A stretch of DNA of 29,318 bases from a virus: the IMG/VR virus record IMGVR_UViG_3300025828_000126, positions 1 through 29,318 of that record; one strand, 5' to 3'. How positions within the stretch are numbered: the first letter of the stretch is position 1; each line of letters begins with the position of its first letter. Positions 1 through 6,278 of this stretch are shown here, in pieces. The position numbers and the translations under genes were made by a program. The notes under the pieces were generated by a model, which was not told the DNA's origin, ran no database searches, and saw nothing but the letters and a program-made list of their open reading frames with translations.

Positions 1-67
1 AGCTGTGTTCCTTTAAAATGAAGATAGCCTGTTCTTCTGTGCTTACGCAGTTTACTATTCTTGCCAT
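1..67 (-). CDS. Small cysteine-rich protein, N-terminal fragment (cut by window edge)
   Basis: Only the first 22 or so codons are present; the ATG is at 67-65 and the frame runs off the left edge. The visible residues begin MARIVNCVSTEEQA and match the complete copy at 28464-28688 apart from minor changes. The truncation is the end of the window, not a biological break. Function is unknown; see the full copy for its cysteine pairs. Confidence 0.8.
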   Translation of the reverse strand, partial: MARIVNCVSTEEQAIFILKEHS

Positions 68-92
68 TTCTCTGTGTTTCTAAATGTTTCCA

Positions 93-125
93 CGAATATA
101 CAATAACACGTTGATAACTTCCAAA
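93..125 (-). promoter_or_regulatory. Candidate Bacteroidota-type promoter (left copy)
   Basis: On the minus strand a TTTGG (125-121) is followed after about 20 bases by TATATTCG (100-93), one mismatch from the Bacteroidota -7 consensus TAnnTTTG. It lies about 25 bases before the ATG of the cysteine-rich gene. The aligned position of the other copy reads TAGTTTCA. The pattern is seen; promoter activity is inferred. Confidence 0.4.
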
Positions 126-170
126 TAAATGCACATAAAATTTCACACGTTGATGCTAACGTGCTGATAA
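106..170. promoter_or_regulatory. Three repeated operator-like motifs (left copy)
   Basis: The plus strand reads ACACGTTGATAACT at 106-119, ACACGTTGATGCTA at 145-158 and ACGTGCTGATAA at 159-170. The first motif sits between the candidate -33 and -7 boxes, where a bound regulator could block or assist polymerase. The same three motifs are kept in the diverged right copy. No regulator gene is identified. Confidence 0.4.
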
Positions 171-191
171 TCAACTGAATAATTTTAACAA

Positions 192-422
192 CTAATTAAC
201 AGACAGCCACGTGTCATCATCATCTGATTGGCTGCTGATGATGTGCAGATACATTTCTTCTGTATTGACCAACGTGTTGTGATAGGCATCCATTTCATCT
301 TGAATGGCCTTGTTCCTTTCGCTGATTCGCCACAGAATGTAAGCTGATATAATTGCCCAGAAGACAAGGACCAACAACAGAACCATTGCAATAATCAGCA
401 GGTTGATGATAGTCTGCATCAT
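192..422 (-). CDS. Small single-span membrane protein (left copy)
   Basis: This 76-residue protein has a hydrophobic segment at roughly residues 4-32, rich in Ile, Leu and Val. A charged C-terminal region follows, with an acidic DDDD run near residue 70. The ATG at 422 overlaps the upstream phosphoesterase stop as ATGA, so translation is probably coupled. The second copy at 28813-29043 encodes an identical protein despite several base changes, so the protein is under purifying selection. It could be a membrane anchor, an accessory lysis protein or a superinfection factor; nothing in the sequence decides. The membrane prediction is firm, the function unknown. Confidence 0.8.
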   Translation of the reverse strand: MMQTIINLLIIAMVLLLVLVFWAIISAYILWRISERNKAIQDEMDAYHNTLVNTEEMYLHIISSQSDDDDTWLSVN

Positions 423-1453
423 CTTACTTTGCCCTTGATGATTCGCAGATTGTCAACTTCAAAGTCACCATTGCCATCAACACGAATGATGGCGAACCCG
501 TGATTCCACTTGTTCACAGGCATATATCCTGGATGCAATTCACATAGGCATCCTGTGGACCAAGTTGTCACAACCTTGCCATCCAGATTGCTTTCTGAAT
601 GTTCTGATGTCTGATGGTTGTGGCCACAGATAACGCTTGCCTTTGCTCTCATGTAGTAGCCACGTGCAGGATTCACAGGTGAAAAAACAGACCTTCCAAA
701 TTCGTGTCCATGCATAATGGACAGCTTGCCTGCTTTAATCACACGTTTGTCCTGTATCAATTCACATCCAAGCTCACCAAATCGCAGCAGTTGGTCCATA
801 GTGAAGTCTGCTGTGCCAATCAGTTCTGGTGCCTTGGTTCGCAGGTATGCTTCATATCTTTCTTCGTGATTGCCTAACTTAAAGTAGAATGGCACACCAT
901 CAAATTCATTCCGGAACACTTGCAGCAATTGCCGTGTTGCTTCCAATTCTTCAGCGAATCCACGCTTTCTTGGATCACGTTCATAACGTGACAATGCATA
1001 GCAATCAACTGTGTCACCATTGAACACAATGGCATTCACATTCTGTTCCTTTCCATACTCAATTGCCTTGGTGATGGCATCAATATTATGGAATGGCACA
1101 TGGATGTCCGACAGCAGCAATATTCTTGTTGCAGCTTTCGGCAACACAAATGGTTCCCATTCAGATTCATCTGATTCTGGAAGACCAAATGGATTTGCAA
1201 CACCTAATGCTCTGGCCTGTTGTGCCTTCTCTGTTGTCATGTATTCCTTGTTTTGCAAACTTGCCCTATCTGCGTCACCTGTCTGTCCACGGTAGTAGCG
1301 AATAATCCTTCTGACATTCTCCACATCCAGGAATGCTGATTTGTTCCTTTTGTATATCAACTTAGCCAATGACGTTGATGGCAGATGTGACCAATGCTTC
1401 AGATATTCTTGCACGATTTCGCCCTTGATGGATTGCTTCTTCATTCTTTTCAC
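419..1453 (-). CDS. Calcineurin-like metallophosphoesterase with N-terminal helical domain
   Basis: This 344-residue protein carries the full two-metal phosphoesterase motif set: DIH at 116-118, GD at 146-147, GNHE at 194-197, HGH at 248-250 and GHNH at 277-280. The fold hydrolyses phosphomono- or diesters, including nucleic acid ends. The first ~60 residues are basic and helical and look like a helix-turn-helix, which suggests a nucleic acid substrate (inference). A second ATG lies three codons in. It heads a short operon with the membrane gene overlapping its stop, and it lies just downstream of a leader element with 7-bp repeats. Related phage proteins are annotated as phosphatases or SbcD-like enzymes. 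The catalytic assignment is secure, the substrate is not. Confidence 0.9.
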   Translation of the reverse strand: MKRMKKQSIKGEIVQEYLKHWSHLPSTSLAKLIYKRNKSAFLDVENVRRIIRYYRGQTGDADRASLQNKEYMTTEKAQQARALGVANPFGLPESDESEWEPFVLPKAATRILLLSDIHVPFHNIDAITKAIEYGKEQNVNAIVFNGDTVDCYALSRYERDPRKRGFAEELEATRQLLQVFRNEFDGVPFYFKLGNHEERYEAYLRTKAPELIGTADFTMDQLLRFGELGCELIQDKRVIKAGKLSIMHGHEFGRSVFSPVNPARGYYMRAKASVICGHNHQTSEHSESNLDGKVVTTWSTGCLCELHPGYMPVNKWNHGFAIIRVDGNGDFEVDNLRIIKGKVR

Positions 1454-1519
1454 TCAATTAGTGTTCTATACCGCACGATTCAACTTAATTCTATTTAAAT
1501 TCGCGATTCGCGATTCGCG
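1454..1519 (-). promoter_or_regulatory. Leader element A with ATTCGCG heptad repeats
   Basis: On the plus strand three exact tandem copies of ATTCGCG lie at 1499-1519. They are followed toward the phosphoesterase start by an AT-rich stretch and a CACTAATT-type sequence. The whole block resembles element B at 2001-2070, upstream of another gene, which suggests a shared promoter or mRNA leader. Here the repeats also encode the C-terminus (SRIANREF) of the preceding gene. The similarity is seen directly; the role is inferred. Confidence 0.45.
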
Positions 1520-1712
1520 ATTTCTCTAAGATACGTTCCATCTGTTTCATCTGTCTGCTCCAGTCAACAGTTCCGCGTTCTGCTGACTCCGCCTTTCTGA
1601 TAAACTCTTCAGCTTCGTCTCCTTCAAGTGTTGGGATGAACACCGTTACCTTCTGCATTGAGCAGCTCAGTTTATGGAAGCCTACTTTATGGCATACCGG
1701 GCATTCGATCAT
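1491..1712 (-). CDS. Small protein with N-terminal zinc-knuckle-like cysteines
   Basis: This 73-residue protein begins MIECPVCHKVGFHKLSC, giving a CxxC and further Cys and His residues that could bind one zinc. The rest is charged and helical, with a tail encoded by the ATTCGCG repeats. A purine-rich stretch precedes the ATG. It lies between the gene at 1755-2000 and the phosphoesterase and is likely co-transcribed with the former. I do not recognise the family. It may be a small nucleic acid-binding or host-modifying protein. Confidence 0.65.
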   Translation of the reverse strand: MIECPVCHKVGFHKLSCSMQKVTVFIPTLEGDEAEEFIRKAESAERGTVDWSRQMKQMERILEKSRIANREFK

Positions 1713-1754
1713 CTCAACTTCTTCTGACTCAAAGCAGAAACAGGTCTGTTTGTC

Positions 1755-2000
1755 CTATTGCTTCTCCGAAGGTAATTCCGAATGCTCAATACCTTTGGCA
1801 TCAAGGTTTTCATAGCTTTTCCCGTTTGTTAATTCCGTAGCTTGTTCAACGCAGAATCCACAGGTATGCTTGTTCTGTTGCATTTCATCCCATCCTTGTA
1901 AGTATGCTTCTCTGAGTTCCTTCAATCTGTCAACGTCAAACTCTTCATAAATTGGATATAACTCCAACGCTCTTTGTTCTGCTTGTTCTCTTGTTTTCAT
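1755..2000 (-). CDS. Hypothetical phage protein, CxxC-containing
   Basis: This protein of about 81 residues begins MKTREQAEQRALELYP. The frame is open to a TTG at 2009, but the ATG at 2000 is the likelier start. The N-terminal helical half resembles small phage proteins with a YLQGWDEMQ-like segment. The middle carries HTCGFC, a possible metal site. It is the first gene after the terminator at 2072-2093 and leader element B, so it probably begins its own transcription unit. Function unknown. Confidence 0.65.
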   Translation of the reverse strand: MKTREQAEQRALELYPIYEEFDVDRLKELREAYLQGWDEMQQNKHTCGFCVEQATELTNGKSYENLDAKGIEHSELPSEKQ

Positions 2001-2070
2001 TGCTCTCAAATTAGTGTGCTTTATCGCACTATTATACTCTATTCTGTTTCAATTCGCGATTCGCGATTCG
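2001..2070 (-). promoter_or_regulatory. Leader element B with ATTCGCG repeats and TATAAT
   Basis: The plus strand has ATTCGCG at 2052-2058 and 2059-2065 and a partial third copy to 2070. On the minus strand this is followed by GTATAATAGTGCG and a GTGC-GATAAA-GCAC hairpin, then CACTAATTTGAGAG before the ATG at 2000. Element A shares the repeats, the spacing and the CACTAATT end. A TATAAT lies downstream of the repeats, and the repeats occupy about the -35 region. This is a promoter or leader candidate by pattern only. Confidence 0.45.
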
Positions 2071-2071
2071 A

Positions 2072-2093
2072 AAAGTGCGTTATTCCGCACTTT
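2072..2093 (-). terminator. Candidate intrinsic terminator
   Basis: The sequence forms a perfect 8-bp stem, AAAGTGCG with CGCACTTT, around a 6-base loop. On the minus strand it ends in TTTT followed by CG. It lies directly at the stop codon of the gene at 2093-2317 and before leader element B, where a transcription unit would end. The T tract is short, so strength is uncertain. Confidence 0.6.
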
Positions 2094-2317
2094 CATTGGT
2101 GCTGTGCCATAATTCGTTCACGGTAGAACTTTGGGTCGATTTCGCGAATCTTCACAGCCAATTCCATCCATTGCCTTTTCGCTTCTGCTCTTTCTTCCTT
2201 GGTGCTTTCAATACCAAGGTTACATTGTATCAATGCATTCTGATGCAGAAGTTCATCAATCTGCTTCCGGACATCATCATCTGTGTGATAATAGTAGTTT
2301 GCGCTCATCTCTGCCAT
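2093..2317 (-). CDS. Hypothetical small helical protein
   Basis: This 74-residue charged protein begins MAEMSANYYYHTDDD and is predicted to be mostly helical, with no cysteine motif or membrane segment. Its start overlaps the end of the spanin-candidate gene by 13 bases, and its stop abuts the hairpin at 2072-2093. It is therefore the last gene of the late lysis unit. I do not recognise the family. Confidence 0.65.
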   Translation of the reverse strand: MAEMSANYYYHTDDDVRKQIDELLHQNALIQCNLGIESTKEERAEAKRQWMELAVKIREIDPKFYRERIMAQHQ

Positions 2318-2907
2318 AGTTTACGGCCAACGGTAATGCCAACATAATGGTCACCATTGAACTTGTAGTTTGCCGTAAGATACATTTTTTTGATGTCACC
2401 GTGTACACCAATACCAAACAATGGTGTGACCTTTTCGCTGAAATCAGTCTGTGCTTCGATGGATGCATGCACACCGACACCATACATTGGTGCCTTCTGG
2501 ACATTGGATGTGTATGTGAATGCTGCTTCTTCTGTAATGTTCTGATAATTGTACCAAGTTGCATTCAAGCTGCCATCAGCCAATGTGATGGTTGTGTCGT
2601 ATCGGTTCACTTCTGTCAGCCATGCTTGGATGATTTTGACTGTGTCAACTTTGAGAACTTCACGTTCCTGGATGATGGTGTTGGTGATTGTGTCCGTGAT
2701 AGTTACACGCTCCACGAATCTGACTGTGTCGGTCTTCCATCGGTCCACATATTCAGTCCGATATATTGGCTTTTCAATTTCAATGGTTTCTGTGATGACC
2801 TTGGCACCTGTTCCACAGCCTTGCCATGCAACAAGGACACCCAGAAGAAACGTGACCATGTATGGCCACACAGATTTGAACAGATGAATCAGCAATTCCC
2901 TGTCCAT
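2305..2907 (-). CDS. Membrane-anchored protein after the lysozyme; spanin candidate
   Basis: This 200-residue protein has an N-terminal hydrophobic segment (about 15-28) ending in WQGC at 28-31, a weak lipobox-like site. A charged segment rich in Thr, Val and Ile follows, with repeated KTDTV/VDTVK-type patterns (about 35-95). The C-terminal third alternates like outer-membrane beta strands (GVGVHASIEA, FGIGVHGDIK, YVGITVGRKLW). It follows holin-like and lysozyme genes, overlapping the latter by 19 bases, where Gram-negative phages carry Rz-type spanins that disrupt the outer membrane. The topology, an inner anchor plus an outer-membrane-like end, would suit a one-gene spanin. The position and topology are seen; the function is inferred. 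Confidence 0.5.
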   Translation of the reverse strand: MDRELLIHLFKSVWPYMVTFLLGVLVAWQGCGTGAKVITETIEIEKPIYRTEYVDRWKTDTVRFVERVTITDTITNTIIQEREVLKVDTVKIIQAWLTEVNRYDTTITLADGSLNATWYNYQNITEEAAFTYTSNVQKAPMYGVGVHASIEAQTDFSEKVTPLFGIGVHGDIKKMYLTANYKFNGDHYVGITVGRKLWQR

Positions 2908-3368
2908 AGTTCAACTTCATCTTCTCGTCTGCGAATCAATCCGCGCAATATTTTGCCGCCACCTTTGGTCCATCTGCGAAATTCATCCGGAATGTTCTGG
3001 TCATCCGGACAATGATTGACCTTTCGCAGCAATGTCGATTTGCTAAAGTTTCCAATGCCTACATTGTACACGAACGAAATCAATGCAGCCTTCTGGTGTG
3101 ATTTCAACTTCACATCCAGGACACCATTCACCTGCTTCTCCACCTTCTTGATATGGTTCAGCAGTTCTTCTTCTGCTCTAAATTCATCAATTGCAGCATC
3201 ATCCATTGACACCTTGGTGCCATCTGAATATATGGTTGTGCCATAGCCAATTGTTGGCACATTAGCCGGACACAGATATGGTGCAGCTTCAAAGCCTTCA
3301 AACTTCTTGATAACTTCTGCTGCTTGCTTTGCTGCGCTTTTTCTTGTTGCTTTCTTTTCTTTTTCCAT
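2889..3368 (-). CDS. Endolysin, GH24 T4-type lysozyme
   Basis: This 159-residue lysozyme would hydrolyse the peptidoglycan glycan chain for host lysis. The catalytic triad pattern E-x8-[D/C]-x5-T is present as E24, C33 and T39, in KKFEGF and PTIGYGTT. The C-terminal RGLIRRREDEVELW motif is typical of the family. Cysteine replaces the T4 aspartate, a known variant in other phage lysozymes. There is no signal peptide or membrane anchor after the lysine-rich N-terminus, so export should depend on a holin, and a holin-like gene lies just upstream. Length is normal for the family. Confidence 0.93.
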   Translation of the reverse strand: MEKEKKATRKSAAKQAAEVIKKFEGFEAAPYLCPANVPTIGYGTTIYSDGTKVSMDDAAIDEFRAEEELLNHIKKVEKQVNGVLDVKLKSHQKAALISFVYNVGIGNFSKSTLLRKVNHCPDDQNIPDEFRRWTKGGGKILRGLIRRREDEVELWTGNC

Positions 3369-3422
3369 TGCAGTTTCCGTCTATGCATTCACATCTGATT
3401 GGCCTCCATGCACACCATTCAC

Positions 3423-3650
3423 CTACATCTTGCACTTATTTCCTTTCAATTCTCCACGCATTTCAACCAATGCTTTGGTGTTCTCTGATATCACATCTGC
3501 GAACTTCTCCACATGCTTGTCGTTTGCATCTTGCCATTCTTTCCTTTCATCACGATGGATGTCTGTAAGTTTGTTCAAGTAATAAACCAATACCGCGAGG
3601 AATATTCCCGCGATTCCGTAACTCGCAAGTGCTTCTAAAATTGCATCCAT
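3423..3650 (-). CDS. Holin-like protein (one membrane span plus coiled coil)
   Basis: This 75-residue protein has one membrane helix at about residues 9-25 (YGIAGIFLAVLVYYL). A charged helical or coiled-coil tail rich in Lys, Glu and Asp follows. The layout resembles BhlA/UviB-type small holins. Its place directly before the lysozyme supports a role in making the inner-membrane lesion at lysis. The membrane span and context are clear; assignment to a specific holin family is recalled, not tested. Confidence 0.65.
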   Translation of the reverse strand: MDAILEALASYGIAGIFLAVLVYYLNKLTDIHRDERKEWQDANDKHVEKFADVISENTKALVEMRGELKGNKCKM

Positions 3651-3668
3651 AGCTTACCGTTTATGTCG

Positions 3669-3875
3669 TTATACGTCGTTGCAAGACTCTTCTTCAGTTT
3701 GCTTGCATCTCTCCAACTGTTCCTTGCTCAAACCTTTGCCATCTTCACAATGCAATATTAAATCCTCACCACACTCCGTAGCATTAAGATAGTAACGCAA
3801 TGGAATAATCGTATCCTTCAACGCTTGAAACGTGAACATATCCTCAGCTTCTTGTCTTGTAACTTTCAAGTACAT
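3669..3875 (-). CDS. Hypothetical small protein after the receptor-binding gene
   Basis: This 68-residue protein begins MYLKVTRQEAEDMFTFQALKD. It has three cysteines and an acidic C-terminus (TEEESCNDV). Its ATG overlaps the stop of the receptor-binding gene as TAATG, so translation is coupled. This position can hold a fibre chaperone or a small lysis accessory gene, but there is no motif to decide. Confidence 0.65.
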   Translation of the reverse strand: MYLKVTRQEAEDMFTFQALKDTIIPLRYYLNATECGEDLILHCEDGKGLSKEQLERCKQTEEESCNDV

Positions 3876-4951
3876 TAGTATATGGTATAAATTGCGTTTA
3901 ACAATGTTTCGATTGCAGCCCTATTTGAACTTTCATCTGAAAAACCGACAACCATCTGAACATCTCCCGTAAAGTCAATGCCTCCATATCCGGCGTGTCT
4001 AAACACATCCCATACTTCGGTAGATGCTCCTTGATGAATGTTTAACGTGAAACCATCCAGAGCTTGATACACGTCATCTTTTGTAGATACCGCTTCAAGA
4101 CTTCCATTGACGTACAATGATGGCGAACCGTAATTGTTCAAGATTCCAGTTCCACTACTTCCAGATTGCGCTAAGTAACTCCAAGTGTTTGGGTCCCAGT
4201 ATTGAAGATACAACGTGTCCGATGTTTCCATTATATTGTAAATATCAAGCGTTTCTCTGAATTGCAACCCGGGAACTTCCATTCTATCGTTCGCTTGAAA
4301 TGTCCAACAAGCAAGACCATTTGAAGCCGTGTTCAATACTCCCGAACTCACAACAACCGGTTGTAATGAATTTACGACCTGAAAGTATCGAAATCCGTTT
4401 CCGCTTTGGTCATAAACTTGATATAAGTAAGCATCGTTAGCACCTGTCCAAGTACCTAGCGAAGTGCCTGAACCATCTTCTGATGTCAATGAAAGGTTGC
4501 CACTTGCATCTGGATAAAAGTCTTTCAGTGCGTTGTCTGAGCTTCGTCTTAATTCACACAATGGGCCGCTATATCCTAGCCTCAATTGTTTCAATGCGAA
4601 AACACCATAATCTGCATTATAATCATCAAACACCAATCCGCTAACGGTTATGGTTTCAGGTTCAGAATAAACTTCATCTGTTCCATCTGTTGCAAGCACG
4701 TAAATTTCGGTGCTTCCAGTCGAACCCGAAACAACCCAACTGATGACATTTACAGCTTGTTCGCCAATTAAAGTAATCACATCGTCTGAATCTTTAGAAA
4801 AGAAAAGGTAAGACGTTGGAGTTATACCTGTTGGTGTTGCTGTTATCTGAATAGTATCACCAATGTCTGGTGTTGAATCATCAACGGAAACAGCAATCGA
4901 AACAGAAAATGCCGCCCCGCCTCCTGATGGTCTTGTTAAAATAGACGGCAT
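3875..4951 (-). CDS. Receptor-binding/adhesion protein: Ig-like domain plus arabinofuranosidase-like lectin fold
   Basis: This 358-residue protein begins with a Gly-rich turn, then an Ig/PKD-like beta domain (about 15-105) with SVDDSTPDIGDTIQITATP. From about residue 112 it resembles the catalytic-type domain of alpha-L-arabinofuranosidase B: SGPLCELRRSSDNA, WTGANDAYLYQVYDQSGNG and a QPVVVSSGVLN-like strand. In phages this domain occurs in virion proteins that bind or trim surface glycans. It lies between virion genes and the lysis cassette, a usual place for a tail fibre or spike. By eye its codon use (more ATA, TTA, CGA) differs from the capsid and portal genes, suggesting exchange. Enzymatic activity is unproven; binding alone is possible. 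Confidence 0.75.
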   Translation of the reverse strand: MPSILTRPSGGGAAFSVSIAVSVDDSTPDIGDTIQITATPTGITPTSYLFFSKDSDDVITLIGEQAVNVISWVVSGSTGSTEIYVLATDGTDEVYSEPETITVSGLVFDDYNADYGVFALKQLRLGYSGPLCELRRSSDNALKDFYPDASGNLSLTSEDGSGTSLGTWTGANDAYLYQVYDQSGNGFRYFQVVNSLQPVVVSSGVLNTASNGLACWTFQANDRMEVPGLQFRETLDIYNIMETSDTLYLQYWDPNTWSYLAQSGSSGTGILNNYGSPSLYVNGSLEAVSTKDDVYQALDGFTLNIHQGASTEVWDVFRHAGYGGIDFTGDVQMVVGFSDESSNRAAIETLLNAIYTIY

Positions 4952-4954
4952 AGC

Positions 4955-5221
4955 TTATTGATTGTATATGATAACGCTTCCGCTTGACATTGTAATAGCA
5001 GTTATGGCATCACTTGCAGGCACCACAATGTATGCGCCCGCCTTTACTGTTGCGCCCGTCAATCCAAAGTCTGCAAGGGCATCAACGCCACTAACTTCAA
5101 ACGTAGTGAACACCGTGTCTTCTTGCGATATAACAGCATAGCCTTTCAGCGATGTGAATGCGCCTGTGCCGGTCAGCAATTTACAGCCTCGCGTTCCAAT
5201 TAGTTTCTGTGATTCGGTCAT
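4955..5221 (-). CDS. Small virion-type beta protein
   Basis: This 88-residue protein begins MTESQKLIGTRGCKLLTG. It alternates in Val, Gly, Ala and Thr like a small beta barrel or decoration protein, ending SGSVIIYNQ. It is 3 bases upstream of the receptor-binding gene and shares its codon style. It could be a fibre adaptor, a decoration protein or an attachment domain. No named family is recognised. Confidence 0.65.
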   Translation of the reverse strand: MTESQKLIGTRGCKLLTGTGAFTSLKGYAVISQEDTVFTTFEVSGVDALADFGLTGATVKAGAYIVVPASDAITAITMSSGSVIIYNQ

Positions 5222-5231
5222 TTCTTAAATT

Positions 5232-5663
5232 TTAACTTGTTGGTATTTGACAACGATCATAGGCAAATGGCTGTGTAATTGACAGCACACAACTATGTCC
5301 GCTAACTTTATCTGTGAATCTTTCTGTGAATGGTTCAAACTGAACTGATGTTTGGATGCTCAACTTCTCCGTGTGCAGTTGTCTGAAGTATGCCACGAAA
5401 TCCATCAGAATTAAGATCGTGTCGCTCATCACTTCGTGTTCATTTTCTTCACCTGGAAGCACCCTGTCCATGCATATCAGTCTGATGTCATAGGTCAATG
5501 TTCGTTCAGTCACAGATGCACCTTGTTCGATTGCCCATAGAACAACGTAGTCCAATTCTTCTGGCTGAAGTTCCCACACATCACCTTGTCCGTACTGCCT
5601 TATCTGCAGATGGCTGTTGGCCTGTGTTTCGATTATTTCGAATATGTTGTTCAGAGTATACAA
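5232..5663 (-). CDS. Tail terminator/completion-like protein
   Basis: This 143-residue protein begins (M)YTLNNIFEIIETQANSHLQ at a TTG codon at 5663. A stop codon lies two codons upstream and the next in-frame ATG is near residue 72, so TTG is the best start. The segment IRQYGQGDVWELQPEELDY and the YDIRLICMDRVLPGEEN region resemble a family common in Bacteroidota phages beside the connector gene. Position after portal and connector suggests the tail terminator or a head-tail joining protein. Function is inferred from order and recalled similarity. Confidence 0.65.
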   Translation of the reverse strand: MYTLNNIFEIIETQANSHLQIRQYGQGDVWELQPEELDYVVLWAIEQGASVTERTLTYDIRLICMDRVLPGEENEHEVMSDTILILMDFVAYFRQLHTEKLSIQTSVQFEPFTERFTDKVSGHSCVLSITQPFAYDRCQIPTS

Positions 5664-5709
5664 ACTTTTTCAGCTTTTCTAAATTCTTCTTGTTGATTCC
5701 TTTTGCCAT
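5581..5709 (-). CDS. Possible 42-residue micro-ORF overlapping the tail terminator start
   Basis: The ATG at 5709 overlaps the connector stop as TAATG, as at many real junctions here. The encoded peptide begins MAKGINKKNLEKLKKF and is very basic. The ORF runs about 83 bases into the next gene in another frame before a TGA. It fills the otherwise empty 5664-5708 gap. The junction is genome-like, but the long overlap leaves it uncertain. Confidence 0.35.
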   Translation of the reverse strand: MAKGINKKNLEKLKKFVYSEQHIRNNRNTGQQPSADKAVRTR

Positions 5710-6278
5710 TAGTAGTCAATGTAACCATCTCTGTACTTGTCCTGCAAACTTCTGACCTTGTACCTATTTCCAAGGAAGATACCTGTGCTGTACACATCTT
5801 TTTCTGGAAGAATCACATCCAATCCAGAATCTGGTGATTGGTATGCCGGATAATCTGATGCATTTTCACACAGGAATCTGACCAATCGTTCTGTGTACCA
5901 TTCAGCTTTGTCACGATATTTCTGACTGATGAAATTGATTTCATCCAAGGAAGATGTGCTTGCATTTTCAGATGACTGCTGCATCAAGCCTTTATTCAAG
6001 AACTTGTATGAAATAGCTGTTGGTGCTTCTGATTCAATCCAATACCTAAGACATGGTTGAATGTAGTCATCCAACAAGGTCTGATTTGCAACAGTCAATG
6101 TGCTGTTGATAATCTGTGTCTTTATTTCATCGTACAATGTACTGCCTAATTTTGGCTGAACATAGATGTCCTGACACATGATGATGATAGGACGAAGATA
6201 CTTGAAGTCAATATTCTCGTGCAGCAATGTGCTGTCCTTCAGATAGCTTTCTGATATGAATAATACAGGTGTTGCCAT
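5709..6278 (-). CDS. Head-tail connector (DUF6712-like)
   Basis: This 189-residue protein begins MATPVLFISESYLKDSTLL. The segments FKYLRPIIIMCQDIYVQP, GSTLYDEI and LLDDYIQPCLRYW match my recollection of the DUF6712 family. Members sit directly after the portal in Bacteroidota phages and are likely head-tail connector proteins. The ATG overlaps the portal stop as TGATG. The C-terminal part (RYKVRSLQDKYRDGYIDY) is charged and may be flexible. Virion location is inferred from family and order. Confidence 0.75.
   Translation of the reverse strand: MATPVLFISESYLKDSTLLHENIDFKYLRPIIIMCQDIYVQPKLGSTLYDEIKTQIINSTLTVANQTLLDDYIQPCLRYWIESEAPTAISYKFLNKGLMQQSSENASTSSLDEINFISQKYRDKAEWYTERLVRFLCENASDYPAYQSPDSGLDVILPEKDVYSTGIFLGNRYKVRSLQDKYRDGYIDY

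Larger units (their letters stand above)
1..697. repeat. Left copy of the diverged terminal repeat
   Basis: This segment matches 28622-29318 at a constant offset of 28621 bases with no net gap. It holds the start of a zinc-binding gene, an intergenic promoter region, a 76-residue membrane gene and the 3' end of a phosphoesterase gene. Identity is high but imperfect: by eye about 8 differences in the membrane gene and over 20 in the phosphoesterase part, with a poorly matching stretch around 75-105. Both window ends cut through genes, so the true overlap may be longer. Confidence 0.93.

Noticed and set aside
1731-1752. AAACAG/CTGTTT palindrome in a short gap
   Set aside because: The loop is only two bases and there is no T tract, so it is not a credible terminator; it might be an operator but has no second copy.
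2347-3015. Long plus-strand ORF of 222 codons
   Set aside because: It lies antisense to the spanin candidate and lysozyme genes, is Cys-rich and low in protein-like pattern, and all real genes are on the minus strand. It is a reverse-frame shadow.
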